Assembly (NCBI GenBank): GCA_009829735.1
Contig: CM020620.1
Span: 26,444,951 to 26,508,950 of the forward strand
Length of the DNA stretch: 64,000 bases
From: Pyropia yezoensis
Lineage: Eukaryota > Rhodophyta > Bangiophyceae > Bangiales > Bangiaceae
Direction of reading: 5' to 3'
Of this stretch, positions 62,173 through 64,000 are shown piece after piece; positions within the stretch are counted from its first letter, which is position 1; each line of letters begins with the position of its first letter. The notes under the pieces were generated by a model that worked only from the letters and a program-made list of their open reading frames with translations, was not told the DNA's origin and ran no database searches. The position numbers and the translations under genes are program-made.

Positions 62173-64000
62173 CAGGGCGATCTGCCACTTGACTCCGGCA
62201 AGTATCAAGTCAATAGCACGCTGGAAAGTCGCAGGTGCATTGCAAAGCCCGAAAGGGAGCCGTGTACACTGATAAACTCCACAGTGACACGTGAAGGTGG
62301 TCAAGTGTCTGTCCTCCTTGCGGGATGGGTATCTGCCAGTACCCGCGTTGCAGTCCAACGTGGAAAAGTACTGTGCCTCACCGAGTGAGTCGAGGCAATC
62401 GTCCATACGGGGCAAAGGGTAACTATCCCTTACCGTCCGCTCGTTTAGCTTACGATAGTCGATGCAGAACCGCATCGTGCCGTCTGACTTGGGCACCAAG
62501 ACTATGGGACTGGCCCACTCACTTGAGCAAGGCTCAATGACACCCATGTCTTGCATCCGTTGGACCTGCTCTCGGGTGAGTTCTCGTGAGTCTGGTACCA
62601 TACGGTAGGGACTCAGGCGAACTGGCCTAGCCCCTGGCTTCAACACGATTCTGTGTTCGGTGGCCTTGATGAGCCCAAGGTCACCATTCCACAACTTGTG
62701 ATGCTTCTGGATTAACTCATCCAGTCGTCCATGTAAACACTCCGGGATGTTCTCCCGATGTACCGTCGGCGACTTAGCCGTCGATGAACTCGATTGATCG
62801 GCAGAGCCTGCCGTTCCAATATCCTTCCATTGCTGTTGAGTCACAGCAACGACATTCCCCTCAAAGGTAGAGATCGACGCAATCTTCATGCCTCCGGGGA
62901 GTCGTCGAGGTTCCTCCGACGTGTTGAGGACCTCCACCCACCAAGTTTGGTCATCCCCACAAGTCATGGGGCCCTATGCAACTTGCACTTGGTGAGTATA
63001 ATAGACTCGGTCCACGGGGGAAACGAGTCCATTCCCTCGAAACCGTGTGCGTACTCGCACAAAAGGTCCTTGATCGGGGCGAGACTACCGTACCCTTACA
63101 TACTCGTACATGGGTCGTTGAGCCTCCACCCTTGAAAGTGTTTTCCCCAAGGTTGATGAGTCGTAGGGGAAAGAGTCCTCCCTTTACGCAATATGAGGAC
63201 AGTCTCTCCATTACGCATTCGGATTATCCCTTCCGGTCCACAGACGGCCGGGACATAGAGGTCCAGATAGTCAGTTCCCAGGAGTACGGGGACTGACATA
63301 TTGGAGACTACTCCAAAGTTAACCTGCGTCTGGAAGAACCCAATTCAAACAGTCAATGCAATAGACCCAACAGTGGGGAGGAGTCCCCCATTGACATCAA
63401 ACATACGCCACTCGGGTGAGCCGGCGGGACTCACATCCGTCCCCTTTGGCAATAAGTCTTGCCTAATGAGAGAGGCAGCAGAGCCTGTGTCGACTATGAC
63501 ACGAGAGGTAAACTCATATCCATCCTGCAGCCAGAGTCGAGCTGCGACCTGGTAGTTACTCCCTACCAGCACTGACACAATCCGACTCGGGTCGTGCTTC
63601 TGAGGAGGGACCTTGTCTCTAGGCCTCACCCCTCGAGGTCGAGTCAGGACCTTCACTCTCCCATGGGTCGGTGAGTGTGAAAGCAACCCGCTTCATTACC
63701 GCTGGAGCCTTTGGGTCAGTCTTAGTCCCAGCGGCTAGGCGTTTTCCTCATCCGACTCGGATGATGGAGTATCCTTGCCACTTGAGCTGGGGGAACAGGT
63801 TTCCCCCTTCTCAAGCGTGGACTCATTCTCTGACTGAGGTTGAGTCATGGCCGTCACACGTGTGGTGTGCGGCCGGGTATCCGAATCAGTCCTCGGAATA
63901 CCGAGTTTCCCGATACGAGCCAACAAGGCTCTCAGTCGAACGTCCAGAGTGGGGCATTGGGCTGCCCAGTGCCCCGACTTGGAACACTGCCAACACGGCC
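62173..64000 (-). pseudogene. Second, partial copy of element C (RT to gag zinc knuckle)
   Basis: Colinear with 50168-51992. I noticed only five differences, all single-base length changes in homopolymers (near 62322, 62342, 63061, 63145 and 63680), and no substitutions. It carries the same in-frame TGA and TAG as element C. The indels break the RT and protease-RT linker frames. It is either a very recent duplicate or the same DNA assembled twice across the gap. Confidence 0.9.

Overview
This is eukaryotic nuclear DNA. Evidence: GT-AG introns in host-type genes, LTR retrotransposons with chromodomains, MITE-like inverted-repeat elements, a MYB gene and a BAH-domain gene. It is GC-rich, with long C/G homopolymers and Ala/Pro/Gly-rich low-complexity proteins. 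A GC-rich alga such as a bangiophyte red alga (Porphyra/Pyropia-like) would fit. That is a weak guess, because nothing in the sequence fixes the lineage.

Layout. 1-8476: Ty3/Gypsy chromovirus A on + (5' LTR outside the window). 8525-9090: a second A-type LTR, joined directly to element B (9091-about 16224), a decayed chromovirus on +. 16.2-41.4 kb: host-like DNA with four gene models: a MYB-like protein (20916-22103), an aldo/keto reductase with one intron (27716-28855), a Gly/Pro/Gln-rich protein (29464-31491, minus) and a BAH-domain gene (32921-36098). It also holds several MITEs, minisatellites and long stretches where I see no gene. 41455-42719: the front part of a Tnp2/CACTA-type transposase, cut by an inverted A-type fragment (42720-44014). 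That fragment is cut by element C (44015-53162, minus), whose gag is cut by the 3' LTR of element D (53163-61672, minus). A 500-N gap follows, then a near-identical partial repeat of element C (62173-64000).

The most unusual system: all four chromoviruses carry an extra long ORF on the opposite strand, between the end of pol and the 3' LTR and convergent with pol. The four proteins (705, 645, 638 and 628 aa) are very divergent. They look related by eye: a Trp/Pro-rich central block, a helical block after it, a second helical segment, and a low-complexity tail. The antisense ORF is open in all four elements, although gag-pol of B, C and D is broken. The LTRs of A and D contain TATA boxes pointing toward the antisense ORF. 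At least three elements are also enriched, over coding and non-coding parts, for a short motif specific to that element. I infer, without proof, an element-encoded accessory factor, perhaps an anti-silencing or DNA-binding protein.

Other points: gag and pol in A and B are linked by textbook -1 frameshift heptamers at the same place. Element D has a membrane-spanning extension after its chromodomain. A 1.75-kb inverted-repeat element in the BAH gene has ends that could act as splice sites. All family calls come from reading motifs; no database search was possible.
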